From positions 1 through 64,000 of the forward strand of contig JARGPL010000017.1 of the NCBI GenBank assembly GCA_029210175.1: a DNA stretch of 64,000 nucleotides. Direction: 5' to 3'. Under the pieces are notes generated by a model, which saw nothing but the letters and a program-made list of their open reading frames with translations, was not told the DNA's origin and ran no database searches. The stretch comes from Minwuia sp. Its GTDB lineage: Bacteria; Pseudomonadota; Alphaproteobacteria; Minwuiales; Minwuiaceae. Positions 32,194-40,749 of this stretch are shown in pieces (within the stretch, counting starts at the first letter, position 1; each line of letters opens with the position of its first letter). The translations under genes and the position numbers were made by a program.

Positions 32194-32288
32194 TCACTCA
32201 CATCATGGGGGCCGGGATGATATGCGCGGGGGTGAATGTCGCCGCGCGGGGCGTGCAGCTTCTTCAATTTGACGTTGATCAATGGCAC
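31980..32288 (-). CDS. small prophage structural-region protein
   Basis: A 102-residue protein from a GTG at 32288. Residues 1-50 are conserved-looking (INVKLKKLHAPRGDIHPRAY, then HDVSEETAEVFIRNGWATP); the rest is a proline/alanine/lysine-rich tail. The tail overlaps the other frame described at 31486-32193 for ~200 bp. Small proteins of this type often lie between capsid and connector genes; the role is unknown. Confidence 0.6.
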   Translation of the reverse strand: MPLINVKLKKLHAPRGDIHPRAYHPGPHDVSEETAEVFIRNGWATPLDAGTAANGQPEPPPAPPESPASGPAKQSSASPAALASPKPRRKRAAPRKRAAKPA

Positions 32289-32413
32289 GGCTCGGATCCT
32301 CCGTCGTTCGCTGAAATGTGGCTGCAGACCTGGCCGGGAACAGGGAACCCGGCCAGGTCCACCACGCGCGGCAACGGGGGAAGGGGGAACCGGCCCCACC
32401 CCCCGCCGCGCGA

Positions 32414-32878
32414 TCAGGCGTCGGCGGCCGGACGCAACAGCGGCTGGCCGACGACAAAGGCAACGATGTTCGTGCTGCCCGGCGTATTGGCCGCCGTGGC
32501 GACCACGCGGACATACCGCTTCGACCCCAGGTAGCCGACGCGATAGGTCAGATCATCTTCGGCGGCGTCATCGATCGTCAGGAACACACCGGTGGAACTG
32601 TCGGGCGCGACCACGGGCGAACGCGACCCTTCGATATCCACGTGATCGCTGTTGGTCACGGCGGCGAACCCGCTGTTGATCGTGTCGGATTCTTCCAGAT
32701 GGAAGGTCCATGTCGGCTGCGGGCTGTTGGCGATGTTGGTCACCGGCCCGACGTGGATGGCAAGGGCGACGCCGCCCGCGAAATCGCGCAGGTCAACGCC
32801 GTTGGTCGGGGTTTCGGTGGCCGTTTTCGCGCCGCTGATGTGCTGCACGAACTCGATATTCTGATGCAGGGACTGCAT
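32414..32878 (-). CDS. probable virion structural protein downstream of the capsid gene
   Basis: A 154-residue protein, beta-rich, with no membrane segment. Blocks include FAGGVALAIHVGPVTNIAN, TWTFHLEESDTINSGFA and AEDDLTYRVGYLGSKRYVRV. Its place after the major capsid gene and a partial terminator fits a decoration or head-fibre protein, but it matches no family I recognise with confidence. Confidence 0.55.
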   Translation of the reverse strand: MQSLHQNIEFVQHISGAKTATETPTNGVDLRDFAGGVALAIHVGPVTNIANSPQPTWTFHLEESDTINSGFAAVTNSDHVDIEGSRSPVVAPDSSTGVFLTIDDAAEDDLTYRVGYLGSKRYVRVVATAANTPGSTNIVAFVVGQPLLRPAADA

Positions 32879-32896
32879 GGGGGTGTCTCCTTCAAT

Positions 32897-32931
32897 GAAA
32901 ACGCCGCCAACCCGTTGCCGGGCGGCGGCGT
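32897..32931 (-). terminator. terminator/attenuator after the major capsid gene
   Basis: On the minus strand ACGCCGCC and GGCGGCGT form an 8-bp GC stem (32924-32931 with 32901-32908) followed by four T residues. It lies 44-78 bp after the capsid stop. A leaky terminator here would give much more capsid than downstream message, a common phage device. Confidence 0.6.
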
Positions 32932-32974
32932 CTCAGTCTTCGATGGGCCAGGGGTGGCCGTTCAGGTCAGTGGA

Positions 32975-34369
32975 TCAGGTTGCAGCGGCTTTCATGAACT
33001 TGATGGCGTCGCTGTTCTGGACGTCACCGCCGACGCGCTTGGTCATGTAGAACTTGACCTGACCCTTGGTGGTGTAGGGATCAATCAGCGTCCGCATGCC
33101 CAGGCGATCAACGATCATGTAGCCATCGCGAAAATTGCCAAACGCGATCGGATAGGTGTCCGACGCGATGGCCGGCATGTCGTCCAGCTGCGCGATGGAA
33201 TAACCATGCAGCGAGAAACCCGGACCACCGTCCAGGCCGCCAGTGCCGCCGAAGTCCACCAGATAACGACCGTCCGCATCCTTCAGCTTGCGCACCCCCG
33301 CCGCCGTCAGGCGTGACATCGCCCAGACAGCGCCGGCGTGATAGCCCTGATGCAGCGCCGCGATCATGTCGATCAGGGCAGACGCATCATCGGCAGTGCC
33401 GGACGTCGGGAATGCACCATCGGCGCCCATGGGCACGTACTGCAGCACGCCCCAGGCGCGGTTGGCCGCATCGGTCGTGGTCACCGACGCCGCCGCATAG
33501 TCGACGAAACCGCGGGGCTTGTTCGCCCCGTTGCCCGTGACAAAGGCGGCGTTCTCCGTCCGGATCATCTTGTCGCCGGTCAGATTCATGACCCACCCGC
33601 CGACGTCGATGACGGCATCATCCAGCAGGCGCTGCGATGCCTTGGGCATGGCATACTGCTCGAACGCCTCAATCGTCTGTTCGCCGATCTGGGGCGTGCC
33701 GGTTTCGGGCCGCGACTCCATTTCACCGACCCAGCCGCCGGACGTCGCATCGTCCGACCGATAGGGGAACGTCAGCTTGTCGGAGCCGATACCCTGCACG
33801 GTGGCGATGCTGCGCATCGGGCTGGTATCGCGCAGCCGTTCACGCACCGTCGTCTCCATTTCCGTCGGCACCATATAACCGCCGTCGGTATCGGACCCGA
33901 CGCGCAGGTTGTTCTGGATGTCGGCGGGCAGCGCGTTGACGTTGCCGTTGACACGGATCAGGTTGAGCCACGCCTTCGCATAGTTGGCATAGGCGTCGAT
34001 GTGGGTGTCGCCGAAATCACCACCGATCGGGTCGGTCGGGCGGTGCTTCTCTGACGGGGCGTTGTGGCGGGCAAAGAACTGCCGCGCGGCAGCAGCCTTC
34101 TTCTCCGCGGCTTCACCACGGCCACCGGACCCGATGTTCATCTGGTCGATGGATGCGAAGATCTTGTCGGAACTGTCACGCAGTTCGGTCAGGGTCGCTT
34201 CGTGCTGGGCCATCGCGGCCTCGATGTTCACGACCTTGGTGGCGGTTTCGGTGCTGGCGGCACCGTTGGCGGCAATCTCCGCCTGCATGGCGTCGTTGGC
34301 CGCCTTGAATTCCTCGAACGTGGTGCCGAGGCCATTGATGGCGTTCTGGATTTCCTGAAGCTGGGGCAT
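32975..34369 (-). CDS. HK97-family major capsid protein
   Basis: A 464-residue protein. Residues ~1-110 are a coiled-coil delta domain with a basic, cleavable-looking region (AAEKKAAAARQFFARHN). The rest is the HK97 fold: DTDGGYMVPTEMETTVRERL (P-loop/E-loop start), DKMIRTENAAFVTGNGANKPRGF and the C-terminal GMRTLIDPYTTKGQVKFY. The ClpP-like protease encoded upstream should remove the delta domain at maturation. It forms the head shell. Confidence 0.95.
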   Translation of the reverse strand: MPQLQEIQNAINGLGTTFEEFKAANDAMQAEIAANGAASTETATKVVNIEAAMAQHEATLTELRDSSDKIFASIDQMNIGSGGRGEAAEKKAAAARQFFARHNAPSEKHRPTDPIGGDFGDTHIDAYANYAKAWLNLIRVNGNVNALPADIQNNLRVGSDTDGGYMVPTEMETTVRERLRDTSPMRSIATVQGIGSDKLTFPYRSDDATSGGWVGEMESRPETGTPQIGEQTIEAFEQYAMPKASQRLLDDAVIDVGGWVMNLTGDKMIRTENAAFVTGNGANKPRGFVDYAAASVTTTDAANRAWGVLQYVPMGADGAFPTSGTADDASALIDMIAALHQGYHAGAVWAMSRLTAAGVRKLKDADGRYLVDFGGTGGLDGGPGFSLHGYSIAQLDDMPAIASDTYPIAFGNFRDGYMIVDRLGMRTLIDPYTTKGQVKFYMTKRVGGDVQNSDAIKFMKAAAT

Positions 34370-34371
34370 TG

Positions 34372-35322
34372 TTACTGTTTCCCGATCTGGGGTTTCATCT
34401 TGCTGGCCAGATCCTTGATACTGGCCAGCAGCGGGCCGAAATCCGGTTCATCAGCTTCCCGCTGATTCCCGTTGTCCGGCTGGGGTGTGCGGCCTGACGC
34501 CATGGCCCTGGCCCTGGTGCGTGAGAACCCTGCATCCCGCAGGGCACGCTCGGCATCCCGAATGGTCGGGTCGCCTTCAAGGGGGGCTGAATGCATCAGC
34601 TCGCGCGGTGTCTTGTTGAAGATGGAAAGGTCGAACGCGGCCCGTGCGGCCGGATCGGTTTCATCGGCGATGATGCTGTCGGCAAAGCCCCGGTCGACGG
34701 CCTGTTCGGCGTCCATCCAGGTCTCGGCATCCATCATCGCGGCAATCACGTCGGTGTCGTCGTCGGCGCGCCGCGCATAGGTGCGGGCGATGGCCGCGTC
34801 GATGCCACCCAGCACGGCCACCATGGCCGCATGGTCCTGCCTGTCACCTATTGTGATCGACCAGGCGTTGTGAATCATCATGAACGCATTGGCGTGCATG
34901 GCGATGCTGTCGCCCGCCATGGCGATGACCGACGCGGCGGACGCGGCCACGCCGGTGACCACGACCTCGATGCGGGCGGCGTGACTGACCAGGTCATTGA
35001 ACATGGCAATGCCGTCGAAGACGTCGCCGCCGGGGCTGTTGATTTCCAGCCGGATGCGCGGCGTGGTGATGCTGGCAAGGGCCTGGCGCAGCATGCGGGC
35101 GCTGATGCCCCATTCGCCGATTTCGTCATAGATCACCAGCGTGGTGCAATCTGACCCTTCCGCCCGGACATCGAACTGGCGCCCCGTGCCGCGGGCAAAG
35201 ACGCCGCGACGGGCATGGCCGGGAATGGCGTCAGGCAGATCGATCGGGGCCAGCCGGGCGCAGATGCCGATGTCGGTGTGCGCCATGCAGAGGGCGGGCA
35301 GGGTGATCAGGTTGGCATTCAT
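34372..35322 (-). CDS. head maturation protease, ClpP-related
   Basis: The start at 35322 gives 316 residues. The ClpP-like Ser protease fold is visible: INSPGGDVFDGIAMFN, the nucleophile Ser128 in VAASAASVIAMAGD and His151 in FMMIHNAW, with acidic residues after it (DTDVIAAMMDAETWMDAEQA). A C-terminal extension (~residues 240-316) may act as scaffold. Typical for HK97-like phages between portal and capsid genes, here with a start overlapping the portal stop by 4 bp. Confidence 0.92.
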   Translation of the reverse strand: MNANLITLPALCMAHTDIGICARLAPIDLPDAIPGHARRGVFARGTGRQFDVRAEGSDCTTLVIYDEIGEWGISARMLRQALASITTPRIRLEINSPGGDVFDGIAMFNDLVSHAARIEVVVTGVAASAASVIAMAGDSIAMHANAFMMIHNAWSITIGDRQDHAAMVAVLGGIDAAIARTYARRADDDTDVIAAMMDAETWMDAEQAVDRGFADSIIADETDPAARAAFDLSIFNKTPRELMHSAPLEGDPTIRDAERALRDAGFSRTRARAMASGRTPQPDNGNQREADEPDFGPLLASIKDLASKMKPQIGKQ

Positions 35323-36566
35323 GGCTGGGGTTCTCCGGTCTGGTCCGACATCAGCACGCCGCTGTCGGATTGCATGTTGGATTCGATGATGTAGCGATTG
35401 CCGCCGTCGTCGGTGCGCGGGTCCAGGTTTTCCAGCCTGCGCCATTCGTTGGCGCTGATGACACCGGCGCGGCGCTGGATATTCAGGGATTCGGCCCGCG
35501 CCTTCGGGTCGCCGCGCAACAGGGCATCGACATTGTGTTTCACCTGCATTCGGTCGCGGTCCCGCTCCGGCACCAGCGAAAATTCGATGGCCTGTTCCCA
35601 GCGGATCAGCCAGGGCGCGATGCTGAATTTCAGCACTTCCAGCGACTGTTCGGTGATGTTGCTGAACGTCGCCCGTTCCAGGTCATAGACCAGGTGCGGC
35701 GGAACCCCATAGATGCGGCAGATGTCCAGCAGGCCGAACTTGCGGCTTTCGATGAACTGCGCATCCTTGTGATTCATGCTTGTCGGTTCAAACGTCATGC
35801 CATAGGGCAGGACCGCAGTGTGATAGGCGTTGGCGCCGGAATACAACTCTTCCATGTCTTCGCGCAGGCCCCGCCGCGATTCCGGGCCGACATCCGTGCC
35901 GGGGGCCGTGGTCACCACCGCCGACGGCTTCGCCCCATTGGCAAAGAACCGGCCCGCATGCTGCTGCACCGCGCGGGCTTCACCGAACGCATTGCGGAAC
36001 TGGGCCACCGGCGACAGGCCGCGCACACCATCATCTGACGGGCCACGCACATGGAAGATGCGGGACTGGGGAAACGTGGTTTCCCGCCCGGTCTGCGGGT
36101 TGCGCCAGACCCATTGCGGCACCTGGCGGTCGTTCAGTTCGATGCGGGTATGCGCCGGGTGCAGGCGGATCATCTGCACCGGCCGGTCGCCGGTGCCGCG
36201 GGTGATCAGCGCGGTGCCCGCACCGGATTTCAGGGCGTCATCCATCAGCAGTTCGCGGAATTCGAACGGGCGTTGCCAGGGGTTCGGGTTGCGCAACACC
36301 CGGGCGGCCGGGTGTTCCGGCGCCGGGGTGCGTTTGCCGGCGGCGACAGTCATCACCCGGATCGGCAATTGCGACACGGTTTCGGACAGGAACCGGATGC
36401 AGCGGTGCGCCACCGGGATGCCCGCAACGGTTTCCGACGTGACCGGCACGCCGGCGTCACTGCCACGGCCATAGTTCGCCAGTACCTTTTCCATATCCTG
36501 CGGTGACGTGATGTCGTTGCGCACGCCCAGCCAGCCGCCGATTGCATGGCCCAGACTACGCAGCAT
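35319..36566 (-). CDS. portal protein, HK97 family
   Basis: A 415-residue portal. The start at 36566 (MLRSLGHAIGGWLG) is chosen for spacing to the terminase; longer frames upstream lie inside the terminase gene. Visible family blocks are VAHRCIRFLSETVSQLP, NPNPWQRPFEFRELLMDD, FFANGAKPSAVVTT and the tunnel-helix region IYGVPPHLVYDLERATFSNI. It forms the dodecameric DNA channel at the head vertex. Confidence 0.92.
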   Translation of the reverse strand: MLRSLGHAIGGWLGVRNDITSPQDMEKVLANYGRGSDAGVPVTSETVAGIPVAHRCIRFLSETVSQLPIRVMTVAAGKRTPAPEHPAARVLRNPNPWQRPFEFRELLMDDALKSGAGTALITRGTGDRPVQMIRLHPAHTRIELNDRQVPQWVWRNPQTGRETTFPQSRIFHVRGPSDDGVRGLSPVAQFRNAFGEARAVQQHAGRFFANGAKPSAVVTTAPGTDVGPESRRGLREDMEELYSGANAYHTAVLPYGMTFEPTSMNHKDAQFIESRKFGLLDICRIYGVPPHLVYDLERATFSNITEQSLEVLKFSIAPWLIRWEQAIEFSLVPERDRDRMQVKHNVDALLRGDPKARAESLNIQRRAGVISANEWRRLENLDPRTDDGGNRYIIESNMQSDSGVLMSDQTGEPQP

Positions 36567-38298
36567 CGAAGATGTCCCCGCGGGTGTATTCAATGATCTT
36601 CGGTGCCGAATCCTTGGCCAGCGGCATCTGGCTCATGGCCATCAGGCCAGCAGCGATTCCGTCGATCTTCTGCTTGCTCATGGCTGATTCCTTCTTTGGC
36701 AGGATGCTGCCGTCGACGCGGCGTTCGACCACCGCATTGCTGGCGTGCCAGGTCAGGCACGGGTTGCCGGGGTGCGCGAACCGGCCCGATGACCGCACGC
36801 GCGCTTCCAGATCCAGCGCCGCGGACCCGATGTTCGCCGCCGTATAGTTCAGGATGCCCGCAGGCAGGCCATCACGTTCCAGCCGGGTCACGATGTCGGG
36901 GCCCGTGCCGTACCGGTCAAACACCACGGCGCGGACGTTGAACCGTTCGCAGGCTTTGCGGATGTGGTTTTCAATACTTTCGCTGTCGATCCAGTCGCCT
37001 TCTGTCGGGGTGACCAGACCCGCGTCTGACCAGACCCGATAGAAATCCAGCGCCATTTCCCGGACACGGCGGTTGATCACGTCCCGCGGCAACCAGAACT
37101 GCGGGAACCAGACCAGCGCACCGTCACGGCGGAACACCAGAACGACCGCAGTCATGTCATCGCGCTCAGACATGTCTGCACCGATCCAGCAGTCTTCACC
37201 CTCGAAGTCATCCAGGGTCAGGCCGGTGTCGGCGCAGGCGATCCATTCATCGTGTTTCAGCCAGGTGGTTGCCGACGTCAGCCAGCGGTTCAGGTCCTTC
37301 GTGACGAACTCGGCCTGGCTTTCGTTGCTGTTTGCCGCTTCCAGTGCCCGGTCGTGCATGTATCGAAGCTGCTTCGATACCTTCAGATTCGGGTTCGCCT
37401 TGATCCATACGGCAGGATCCAGCGGGTCGTCGCCATCGTCCAGCGTGTAGATCACGCCGAAATAGTGGTCGGCTTCAATGATGCCTTCCAGCACCTTCAC
37501 AGCCAGCTGCCGCTGTTCGTAGCACGGCCCCTCGATGTTGCGCCCCGCCGTGGTGATGATCAGCGCCATCGGGTTCGTCCGTGCGCCCTGGGCGGTGCGC
37601 AGAACATCCCACAGCCCGCGATCCTTGTGCGCATGGAATTCATCCATGCAGAGGGCATGCGGGTTCAGGCCGTCCTGCGTTGACGACTTGGAATTGATCG
37701 GCTTGATATCGCCCATGTTCGCGGCGATGGAAATGCTGTTCGCCCAGGTCTCTATGCCGAACGCTTCCCGCAGGTCAGGGGTCGCATCGCACATCTTTTT
37801 CATGACGCCCCAGACGATGCGCGCCTGGTCGCCGGTGGTCGCCGCCGTCTTGATCTGGGGCCCAACCTCTCCCTCGCAGACCGCGCAATAGAGCATGATC
37901 GCGGCGGCAAAGGCGGACTTGCCGTTCTTGCGCGCGACCTCGATGTAGACCGTGCTGAACCGCCGGCCCAGGTCGGTGCCGTCCGCATCGACACGGCGGA
38001 ACCCGAACAGGTTCACGACGATGAAAACCTGCCATGGTTCCAGATGCAGGGTCGGGGTGGTCCAGCGGCCTTCGACGTGCGGCAGTTTCTCGATGAAGTC
38101 ACAGGCGTCACTGGCGTGCTGGCGGTTGAACGTGAACGGCGGTTTCTTGCGCCGGGCGCGGTTCATGTCGCCCAGGAACCGGGCCGCGGCATCGCGCACC
38201 AGCTTGCAATGCTTGCGGCCCTTCGTGTCCCTTACCGCCGCCTGCGCATAGCGCCGGGCGATGGCAACATAGTCGCGCCGGTGCCTACTTGACGCCAT
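36556..38298 (-). CDS. terminase large subunit
   Basis: A 580-residue Terminase_1-type packaging motor. The ATPase has the Walker A-like ARKNGKS (residues ~122-128) and Walker B CMDEFH (Asp219/Glu220), with coupling motif ITTAG. The nuclease domain contains acidic residues in IGADMSERDDMTAVVLVF and VVFDRYGTGP. It overlaps the portal start by 11 bp and the small subunit stop by 14 bp. Together with the HNH protein upstream it suggests cos-type packaging. Confidence 0.93.
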   Translation of the reverse strand: MASSRHRRDYVAIARRYAQAAVRDTKGRKHCKLVRDAAARFLGDMNRARRKKPPFTFNRQHASDACDFIEKLPHVEGRWTTPTLHLEPWQVFIVVNLFGFRRVDADGTDLGRRFSTVYIEVARKNGKSAFAAAIMLYCAVCEGEVGPQIKTAATTGDQARIVWGVMKKMCDATPDLREAFGIETWANSISIAANMGDIKPINSKSSTQDGLNPHALCMDEFHAHKDRGLWDVLRTAQGARTNPMALIITTAGRNIEGPCYEQRQLAVKVLEGIIEADHYFGVIYTLDDGDDPLDPAVWIKANPNLKVSKQLRYMHDRALEAANSNESQAEFVTKDLNRWLTSATTWLKHDEWIACADTGLTLDDFEGEDCWIGADMSERDDMTAVVLVFRRDGALVWFPQFWLPRDVINRRVREMALDFYRVWSDAGLVTPTEGDWIDSESIENHIRKACERFNVRAVVFDRYGTGPDIVTRLERDGLPAGILNYTAANIGSAALDLEARVRSSGRFAHPGNPCLTWHASNAVVERRVDGSILPKKESAMSKQKIDGIAAGLMAMSQMPLAKDSAPKIIEYTRGDIFDAA

Positions 38299-38698
38299 TG
38301 CTGGCGAACGGGTTCTTGTTGCGCTTGGCGGGTTCCGCACCGATGCGGGATTTCACGCCCTGCAGGCCGAACACTTCCAACTGCTTGCGCAGTTCGGCCA
38401 GCGCCGCGATCGATGGCTGTGCGCCATTGCCCTCGAACGCGGCGGTGAACTGCGCGGTGGTCATCGCCTGCAGCTGGCACAGGTTGGCGAACGCCTGGCT
38501 GTCCCGCTCCGTCGCCAGCCGGTTGGCTTCGACCAGAACGACCAGATCGTTCCAGACCTCCACGGCATGCGCCGGGAAGTCTGGCGGCATGCGGGGCAGA
38601 TCCGTTTCCACTTCGCTGCTTGGATGCTCCGCCAGCGCCGGGGCGGTGCCGCGCTGCGCCTTGATGGATGCCGGTTCGCGCTTTCGTCCGCGGTTCAT
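38285..38698 (-). CDS. terminase small subunit, P27 family
   Basis: A 137-residue protein starting at 38698 (MNRGRKREPASIKAQRG). The family pattern PPDFPAHAVEVWNDLVVLVE, the helix ..RDSQAFANLCQLQAM and the C-terminal GLQGVKSRIG are present. It recognises the packaging site and recruits the large subunit. Further upstream M codons exist, but this one gives the canonical basic start. Confidence 0.88.
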   Translation of the reverse strand: MNRGRKREPASIKAQRGTAPALAEHPSSEVETDLPRMPPDFPAHAVEVWNDLVVLVEANRLATERDSQAFANLCQLQAMTTAQFTAAFEGNGAQPSIAALAELRKQLEVFGLQGVKSRIGAEPAKRNKNPFASNGVK

Positions 38699-38922
38699 GG
38701 TGATGACCTCCGACTGTGTTCTGCCCGTCAACAGCGAATCAATGACGCGCGGGGCGCGCATCGAAAAACCTTTACCGAATGCGGTATGCGTCATATGCAA
38801 CGCTCAGGCATATTCACCTGCTTTACCAAAAATTTATCAATGAAAACAATAAATTACAGCGGAACATCAATTCGCCCACGCCTATTTTTGACTTGGGCAC
38901 GGATAGGTCAATAGCGACCTTT
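38699..38922. other. AT-rich gap between terminase and HNH genes, possible cos region
   Basis: The gap is clearly more AT-rich than its surroundings (for example TTTACCAAAAATTTATCAAT around 38820) and holds no convincing gene. It contains the inverted repeat GGTCAA (38906-38911) ... TTGACC (38931-38936). In HK97-like phages the cos site lies between the HNH and terminase genes, so this is the most probable place (inference). Confidence 0.4.
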
Positions 38923-39261
38923 CTAGGTATTTGACCCGCCCCCACCCCCTTCGCGTACCGTTTTCCGTGCGTGGCATCCGTGGCACAGCGCCTGCAGGTT
39001 CGCCCCGTCCAGCCGTGCCCCGCCGTCTCGGATGGGTCGGATGTGATCCACGTCGGTGGCGAGGTTGCTGCATCCCTCCGAGCCGCACATCGGGTCCCTG
39101 GCCAGCACGTTCAGCCGCGCCGCCCGCCATTTCCGTGAGTCGTAGAACCGTTTCACGTCGGCGGGGCGCTGCATGTTGTAGGCCCGCGCCCGCGCCCGTT
39201 TGCCCCCGGATGGCCCGAGGCTTGCGGCCCCTGACTGGAACGTGTTCGGGCGACGGGCCAT
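38923..39261 (-). CDS. HNH endonuclease (packaging-associated)
   Basis: A 112-residue protein with a complete HNH motif: paired cysteines around CGSEGC, then DVDHIRPIRDGGARLDGANL and CHGCHARK. HNH proteins next to the terminase are needed with it for cos cleavage in HK97-like phages. It starts immediately after the stop of the next gene upstream. Confidence 0.9.
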   Translation of the reverse strand: MARRPNTFQSGAASLGPSGGKRARARAYNMQRPADVKRFYDSRKWRAARLNVLARDPMCGSEGCSNLATDVDHIRPIRDGGARLDGANLQALCHGCHARKTVREGGGGGSNT

Positions 39262-40014
39262 CTACCTGGCCGCCGCTGTTCTGTGTGTGTCGTGGAGGGT
39301 TGCGCCGTCTGTTTCGCCTGTTTCAGGCCCACTTATCGACGCTCCATTTATGACATTAGCCGCGCCCTGCGCATCCGTCAAGCGCCGCTGTGCCCTGCTG
39401 GCAAGTGATTGAATGGATTTGCCTTCTACCGCCACCAGCGCCGCCGCCCCGGCCCGGAATAACTGACATCGCTTTCCGTCTGCCGTGATTGTGCTGTCCG
39501 GGTCGGTCCAGCCGTCGCGCGCCATGATCCAGGCCGGCCAGCATTCCTGCACGGCGATGGCAAACACCGCGCCGCGTTGCCTGGCTGTCATGGCTTCGGT
39601 CAGGGCGCGCCATCGCTGGTGTTCTGCGGGGGAGACATCGGCGGCGGTGCCGGTGCGTTCGCGCCCGGCCGGTGCGGGTGCGCCGACGATCCGCCGGTGC
39701 AGTTCGCGCCAGACCATCAGCGCCCGATAGGTTTCATCGTCGACCAGCCCGGCCCCGAACAACAGGTCCAGCGGCGCGCCGGTCAGGTCGGTGCCCTGCC
39801 TGGCCGCGCCCTCCTCGCGGATCCCGACCGTCATGGCCGCGGTCGCGATCTTGCGCAGCCGCTGTTCCGGCGTGGCCCCGACCGCGCGGTCATCGCCCGA
39901 TCCCCCGCGCTGCAGCCGCCCGTTCGGCTCCCGATCGCCTTTCAGCCGGGGCCGCCCGCGCCGCTCGATCTTGCCTTTCTTGCCGAACTTCCGCCTGTTC
40001 TTCGCCTTGGCCAT
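39262..40014 (-). CDS. prophage hypothetical protein with a basic N-terminus
   Basis: A 250-residue protein. The first 40 residues are strongly basic (KAKNRRKFGKKGKIERRGRP), suggesting nucleic-acid binding; the middle has a conserved-looking helix pair (DLLFGAGLVDDETYRALMVW) and AVFAIAVQECWPAWIMARDG. It lies between the HNH gene and the replication module. Function unknown. Confidence 0.6.
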   Translation of the reverse strand: MAKAKNRRKFGKKGKIERRGRPRLKGDREPNGRLQRGGSGDDRAVGATPEQRLRKIATAAMTVGIREEGAARQGTDLTGAPLDLLFGAGLVDDETYRALMVWRELHRRIVGAPAPAGRERTGTAADVSPAEHQRWRALTEAMTARQRGAVFAIAVQECWPAWIMARDGWTDPDSTITADGKRCQLFRAGAAALVAVEGKSIQSLASRAQRRLTDAQGAANVINGASISGPETGETDGATLHDTHRTAAAR

Positions 40015-40077
40015 GGTGTCATCCTTGTCTGTGTTTCGCGCCCCGCCGCCATGCCGGGCCCTGCCGTCATCGCCGCC

Positions 40078-40749
40078 TCATCCGTGCCGGTTCTGGCCGC
40101 CTGCCTGCTGATCGATCCACTGGCGCAGCGCTGCGGCGATCTGGTGCAGCACCGCCGCCCGCTCCTGAATTGCCGCCCGCAGCCCTGGCCAGTCGGGCCA
40201 GAAGTCATGCGCATCGGGCCAGGACCGGATGGCATCGTCACAGGCCATCACCGGGTATCCGGCCATCGCCCCGACATAGGCCGACAGCACCGGCGCCGGG
40301 TCGGCCTGCACCCGCGCCGGCACTTTCAGCAACAGCGATGCCTCACCCAGCGCCCGCAACAGCGCGCCCCGTCCGCCGCTCAGGTCCAGACAGGGCCGCA
40401 CCATCGCCGCCGCCAGATCGGTCGCCGCCGCCAGGTCCACGGCTCCGGCCGCCGTCCCGCTCCCGGCCCGGCCCCCGCCCTCCGGCACCACCTGCCAGCC
40501 CGTCGCCCAGTGCATGGTGAAGTCCTGGCGATCCATCGGTGACAGGTCCGCCGTCCTGACATTCACGATCCGCAAGCCGCATTGCTGCCCGATAGACGCC
40601 CTCGCCCAATGCTCCGCCCCGGTCCTTGCCCGCACCTCCGCCGGCCCGGCCTCGCGCCGCAGCGCGGTGGCCAGCGCCGTCGGCGGTGTCGCCGTCCGTG
40701 CCCGTTCCTGTGCCCGTTCCTGTGTCCTGGCGCCGTCTCCTGCTGTCAC
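40078..40749 (-). CDS. prophage replication-region protein of unknown function
   Basis: A 223-residue frame from GTG 40749. Its codons show strong GC bias at the third position, which the overlapping frame does not, so it is the real gene in the shared stretch. Blocks include ALRREAGPAEVRARTGAEHW, DRQDFTMHWATGWQVVPEGG and WPDAHDFWPDWPGLRAAIQE. No domain is recognised. It overlaps the C-terminal tail of the replication protein for 407 bp. Confidence 0.6.
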   Translation of the reverse strand: MTAGDGARTQERAQERARTATPPTALATALRREAGPAEVRARTGAEHWARASIGQQCGLRIVNVRTADLSPMDRQDFTMHWATGWQVVPEGGGRAGSGTAAGAVDLAAATDLAAAMVRPCLDLSGGRGALLRALGEASLLLKVPARVQADPAPVLSAYVGAMAGYPVMACDDAIRSWPDAHDFWPDWPGLRAAIQERAAVLHQIAAALRQWIDQQAGGQNRHG

